Shown here: one piece after another, positions 60,523 to 64,000 of the stretch
How the letters are laid out: every line of letters starts with the position of its first letter
Numbering within the stretch: position 1 is the stretch's first letter
Assembly: GCA_000337115.1 (NCBI GenBank)
Contig: AOIR01000059.1
Coordinates: forward strand, 256,960 to 320,959
DNA length: 64,000 nucleotides
Source of the DNA: Natrinema thermotolerans DSM 11552
Lineage (GTDB): Archaea > Halobacteriota > Halobacteria > Halobacteriales > Natrialbaceae
Reading direction: 5' to 3'
Position numbers and translations under genes: made by a program
Notes under the pieces: model-generated
Told to the model about the DNA's origin: nothing
What the model saw: only the letters and a program-made list of their open reading frames with translations
Database searches by the model: none

Positions 60523-61383
60523 TCAGACCAGTCGGCCGAGCGGATCGAACCGGACGGCGGCGACGAGGACCGCCAAGAAGACGTACGAGCCCCGAACGAG
60601 CAGCATGGTCGCGAGTTCCGGATCGGCCCGGCGCGCGACAGCGGCGACCGCAGCGAAGGCCAGGACCGCCAGCAGCGCGGTCAGCGGGAAGATCCGCAGG
60701 ATGGCGAACGCGGTGACGGCGATCAGCGCCGTGGTCATCAGTCCGTAGGCGACGGCGTAGGCGCGGTCGGGACCGACGGCGACCGCGACCGTTCGCTTCC
60801 GGATCGAGCGGTCGTACGCGTAGTCCTGCGCGTCGTCGATCACCTTGACGCCCGACAACAGGATCAGGAAGACGACGGCGAAGCCGAGCGAGACGGCGGT
60901 GATCGTCCCGGCCTGGACGTAGAACCCGCCGAGGATCGAGAGGGCGATGCCGAGCGGATAGCCGGTCGTCGCCGTCACGGGGTTCGTGTCGAGTTGGGGT
61001 GCGTGGTGGTAGGCGATCAGCCACGTCGGAACCACGACCGCCAGCACGAGGACGTCGACCAGCGCCGCGAGCAGGAGACAACAGCCCGCGAACACCGCCG
61101 TCGACGCCGCGAGGCCGAGCCGACAGCCCCGTTCGGTCAGCGGGTGGTCGTCGTCTTCCCCGCGGACGTGGAAGTCGACGTAGCCGTCCTTGACGTGGGC
61201 CGTGTAAACTGCCGCGAACATCGCGACGACGTGGACCGCTGCGAGAACCGGGTCGACGCTCCCCGCGAGGATCGCGCCGAACAGCGACGCGGCGATCGGC
61301 GGCGTCATGAAGACGGGATGGACCTGCGACCAGTACGCTCGAGCGACCGCGCCCGAACCCGTCCCGTCTCTCGCGAGAGCCAT
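60523..61383 (-). CDS. UbiA-family prenyltransferase
   Basis: This is a 286-residue membrane enzyme with about eight or nine hydrophobic segments. Asp-rich motifs stand where the family has them: HVKDGYVDFHVRGED near residue 66, and DDAQDYAYDRSIRKRT near 190. UbiA enzymes join isoprenoid chains to aromatic or lipid acceptors (menaquinone, heme or archaeal ether lipids). The acceptor cannot be told here. It diverges from the ThDP enzyme with 95 bases between starts. The ATG at 61383 gives the normal length. Confidence 0.85.
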   Translation of the reverse strand: MALARDGTGSGAVARAYWSQVHPVFMTPPIAASLFGAILAGSVDPVLAAVHVVAMFAAVYTAHVKDGYVDFHVRGEDDDHPLTERGCRLGLAASTAVFAGCCLLLAALVDVLVLAVVVPTWLIAYHHAPQLDTNPVTATTGYPLGIALSILGGFYVQAGTITAVSLGFAVVFLILLSGVKVIDDAQDYAYDRSIRKRTVAVAVGPDRAYAVAYGLMTTALIAVTAFAILRIFPLTALLAVLAFAAVAAVARRADPELATMLLVRGSYVFLAVLVAAVRFDPLGRLV

Positions 61384-61478
61384 ACCCGGACGACAACGAA
61401 CTGACGGATAATACCTCGGGCGGGCACCGCGGTTCCGAAACACACAATTTGATGTGGTGTGCCGTACCACGAGCGAGC

Positions 61479-63167
61479 ATGACGGACGAGTATACTGGTG
61501 CGGATCTCTTCACTGACGCTCTCGAGACCTACGGCGTCGACTACGTCTTCGGCAACCCGGGGACGACCGAACTCCCGATCATGGACGCGATCGGCGACAG
61601 CGACCTCGAGTATCGGCTCGGCCTCCATGAGGACATCGCGGTGGGGATGGCCGGCGGCTACGCACAGCGCCGCCGGTATCACGCCCACCACGACGACTCG
61701 ATCACGCCGGTCGGCGTCGCGAACCTCCACATCGCGCCGGGACTGGCCCACGGGCTCGGCAACCTCTACGCGGCAAAGATCACCGGCGCGCCGCTGGTCG
61801 TGACCGCGGGCAATCACAGCACCGACTTCCGCCACGAGGAGCCGATCCTCTCGGGCCGGCTCGCGGACATGGCCCGCGAGTACTGCAAGTGGTCCGACGA
61901 GGTACTCGACGTGTCGGCGCTGCCGACGATGCTCCGGCGCGCGTTCCGCGTCGCGATGACCCCGCCAACGGGACCGGTCTTCCTCGGGCTGCCGCTGGAC
62001 GTAATGCTGGCCGAAACCGATGCCGAGCCGGAACGGCTGGGCCCGATCCCCAACGCCGGCGGCGGTGATCCCGGCCAGCTCGAGCGCGCGGCGGAACTGC
62101 TGGCCGAGGCGGACGATCCGGTGATCGTCGTCGGTGACCACGTCGCCCGGTCGGGGGCCGACGCCGTCGCCGCGGCGGTCGACCTCGCGGAGGCGACGGG
62201 GGCCCGCGTCCACGGGGAGATCCTCGCCTGCGAGGTGGACTTCCCGACCGACCACGAGCAGTGGGTCTCGTACCTGCCGACCAACGAGGAGCTGGCCGCG
62301 ATGCTGATGGATACCGATACGATACTCTTCGCGGGCTGTTCGACCAACACGACGCTGACCCGCCACGAGGAGGCACTGGTCGATCCCGACACGACCTGCA
62401 TCCACCTCTCCGACGACAGCTGGCAGGTCGGGAAGAACCAGCCCGCCGACGCGGCCGTGATCGGCGATCCGGGGCTCGTCATGCAGGGCATCGCCGAGCG
62501 CGTCCGAACGAAGCTCTCCGAGGACGTCGTCGCCGACCGCCTCGAGGGAGTCGCCGAGGTCAAGGAGATGGTCGAGTCCCAGATGGCCGGCTACGGCGAG
62601 GCCGACGGGGACGATCCGCGTGCCTCGAAGGCCCAGCTGGTCGATGCGATGGAGCGGGTTGCGGGCGACGCCGCGATCGTCGACGAGGGCGTCACCTCGA
62701 AGTACGCCATGCTGACGCGGTGGGACCTCGGCCCCGAGCAGTACATCTCGAACAAGGGCGGCGGGCTCGGCTACGGGCTGCCCGCCGCGGTCGGTGCCGC
62801 GGTCGCCGAGGAACAGCACGACGATCCCCGGGACGTGGTCGGGTTCATCGGCGACGGCTCCTACCAGTACTACCCTCACTCGATCTACAGCGCTGCCCGC
62901 TACGATCTCGACCTGACCGTCGTCATCTCGGACAACCGCAACTACCGCATCCTCAAGGACAACACGCTGGCGATCATGGGCGGCGAGGAAGACGACTACG
63001 ACTTCGTCGGCATGGACTTCGAGCCGAACGTCGACCTCGTCAAAAACGCCGAGAGCCACGGCGCGCGAGCCGAACTCGTCGAGACGCCCGACGGAATCGA
63101 GGGCGCGCTCGAGGCGGCGCTAAACCGCGAGGGGCCGGACGTACTGGACGTACTGGTACAGGACTGA
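61479..63167 (+). CDS. Thiamine-diphosphate-dependent enzyme (acetolactate synthase-like)
   Basis: This is a 562-residue three-domain ThDP enzyme. The N-terminal pyrimidine-binding domain has the catalytic Glu51 in GLHEDIAVGMAGGYA. A central Rossmann-like domain and the C-terminal pyrophosphate domain (GDGSYQYYPHSIYS to ISDNRNYRI, with the GDG-N metal motif) follow. The family includes acetolactate synthase, glyoxylate carboligase and benzoylformate decarboxylase. This one does not show features that would fix the reaction, and no ilvN-like small subunit is adjacent. The ATG at 61479 fits. Confidence 0.85.
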   Translation: MTDEYTGADLFTDALETYGVDYVFGNPGTTELPIMDAIGDSDLEYRLGLHEDIAVGMAGGYAQRRRYHAHHDDSITPVGVANLHIAPGLAHGLGNLYAAKITGAPLVVTAGNHSTDFRHEEPILSGRLADMAREYCKWSDEVLDVSALPTMLRRAFRVAMTPPTGPVFLGLPLDVMLAETDAEPERLGPIPNAGGGDPGQLERAAELLAEADDPVIVVGDHVARSGADAVAAAVDLAEATGARVHGEILACEVDFPTDHEQWVSYLPTNEELAAMLMDTDTILFAGCSTNTTLTRHEEALVDPDTTCIHLSDDSWQVGKNQPADAAVIGDPGLVMQGIAERVRTKLSEDVVADRLEGVAEVKEMVESQMAGYGEADGDDPRASKAQLVDAMERVAGDAAIVDEGVTSKYAMLTRWDLGPEQYISNKGGGLGYGLPAAVGAAVAEEQHDDPRDVVGFIGDGSYQYYPHSIYSAARYDLDLTVVISDNRNYRILKDNTLAIMGGEEDDYDFVGMDFEPNVDLVKNAESHGARAELVETPDGIEGALEAALNREGPDVLDVLVQD

Positions 63168-63265
63168 GACGTCGATCCGCGACCGCCTCGAGGGCGGAGC
63201 GCCGGCTCTCGGATGGCCGGCCGGTAGACACTTGCGTCTCGTTACTAATTGCTACCTATTCACCG

Positions 63266-64000
63266 ATGGGTTGGGCCGTCTCTCCGTACAGTGCCGTGTT
63301 GTTGCTCTCGCTCGTCGTCGCCGTCGGAACCGCGGCCGCGGCGTGGCGGACCCGACCCGAAGCCGGCTCGAGCGCGCTCGCCGCGCTCATGGCGACCGTC
63401 GCCGTCTGGCTCGGCGCACACGTCCTCGAGATCGAATCGGCGACGATAGCCACGAAACTGTGGTGGGCCGACCTCCAGTGGATATGTGCTGCCGTTATTC
63501 CGACACTATTCGTCGTCTTCGCGCTCCAGTATACGGGCGAGGACCGCTGGCTCACCCGGTCTCGACTGGGGCTGTTGTCGATCGAGCCACTCGCCATGAT
63601 CGGCGCGTTGGCGATCAACGACCGCACGTTCGTGCTGTGGGGGCCGCCGGTCGAGGAACCGATCTCGATCGGGAGTTGGTGGGCATCGTCCGCGACGGTC
63701 GCGACCTCGGAACCGGGGCTCGGGCTGTTCGTTCACCTGGGGTACGCGACGCTCTGTCTGGCGATCACGTCGGTCCTCGTCTTCCGGCTGATCGCGCGGA
63801 CCGAGCGACTCTACCGGTGGCAGGGAGTCGCCGTCTTCGTCGCGATCACGGTTCCCTGGGGGGCGGCCGTCCTCTCGGCGGCGTCGCTCGAGATCGTCGG
63901 CACGACGCCGATCGGCTTTACCGTCACCGGCCTCGCGATTACCTTCGGCCTCTATCGATACCGGCTCCTCGAGATCGCCCCCATCGCCCGCAGCGAGGTC
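63266..64000 (+). CDS. Histidine kinase 7TM sensor protein (3' end outside the window)
   Basis: This 245-codon open frame is still open at the window edge. The start MGWAVSPYSAVLLLSLVVAV begins the first of about seven hydrophobic segments (others in LSIEPLAMIGALAI, LGYATLCLAITSVLVF and WQGVAVFVAITVPWGAAVLS). This is the membrane sensor arrangement (histidine kinase N-terminal 7TM) that precedes PAS and kinase domains in many haloarchaeal kinases. The kinase part is not visible, so the assignment rests on the N-terminal domain alone. Confidence 0.75.
   Translation, partial: MGWAVSPYSAVLLLSLVVAVGTAAAAWRTRPEAGSSALAALMATVAVWLGAHVLEIESATIATKLWWADLQWICAAVIPTLFVVFALQYTGEDRWLTRSRLGLLSIEPLAMIGALAINDRTFVLWGPPVEEPISIGSWWASSATVATSEPGLGLFVHLGYATLCLAITSVLVFRLIARTERLYRWQGVAVFVAITVPWGAAVLSAASLEIVGTTPIGFTVTGLAITFGLYRYRLLEIAPIARSEV

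Noticed and set aside
61305..63059. A 584-residue minus-strand open frame over the ThDP enzyme
   Set aside because: The plus strand has the ThDP catalytic Glu and GDG motif; the minus frame is a shadow.

Overview
The window comes from an extremely halophilic archaeon (Halobacteria). The evidence is high G+C outside one island, very acidic proteins, many twin-arginine signals, leaderless genes with a TATA-like box about 27 bases before the start codon, archaeal Spt5/SecE, TFS and MBF1, and haloarchaeal insertion sequences. The gene content (PEP carboxylase, an enolase-family gluconate dehydratase homologue, citramalate synthase) would fit the Haloterrigena/Natrinema group, but that placement is inference.

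Layout. 0.2-8.5 kb: sugar-nucleotide epimerase, PEP carboxylase, tRNA-Ser(CGA), a solitary TnpB element with a candidate guide-RNA end, and an orphan 4Fe-4S electron-transfer protein. 8.6-19.7 kb: citramalate synthase, small regulators, an SDR, endonuclease V, an AN1-finger rhomboid protease, PolX coupled to a small gene, a Mut7-C protein and a multi-PAS histidine kinase. 20-29.8 kb: two enolase-superfamily sugar-acid dehydratases about 6 kb apart, a PHP protein, a secreted lipase-like hydrolase, the secE-spt5 pair, an HtrA protease, a PQQ-type propeller and AlaX. 29.8-40.9 kb: MBF1, a membrane DnaJ protein, a Y-family polymerase, a GNAT regulator, TFS, an RHH pair, a KaiC-like protein lacking its Walker lysine, a GHMP kinase, a decayed glycosyltransferase, IlvD, FAD synthase and a JAMM protease.

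41.0-45.2 kb holds one 1390-residue protein: two P-loop regions followed by about fifteen copies of a roughly 49-residue helical repeat. I do not recognise it. It is the best candidate for an undescribed system (a STAND-like or scaffold NTPase). 45.5-55.0 kb returns to housekeeping: a RecJ-like DHH phosphoesterase, MutY, a Bat-type regulator, a second GNAT regulator and YchF, with small proteins between them.

55.02-59.93 kb is an A+T-rich island. It carries a MazG-like gene and a three-layer nest of insertion sequences whose ends and target duplications can be read base by base. It also holds an A+T-rich pair, a Tat-exported protein and a two-TM protein, with no recognised homologue. The right edge cuts off the 5' half of an amphi-Trp gene. 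The window ends with a UbiA prenyltransferase, a divergent ThDP enzyme and the membrane sensor part of a histidine kinase that runs off the end.

Working together: PEP carboxylase feeds oxaloacetate. CimA and IlvD belong to isoleucine/branched-chain synthesis. The dehydratases probably feed a semi-phosphorylative Entner-Doudoroff pathway. EndoV, PolX, the Y-family polymerase, MutY and the RecJ-like protein make the window unusually rich in DNA-repair genes, although they do not form one operon.
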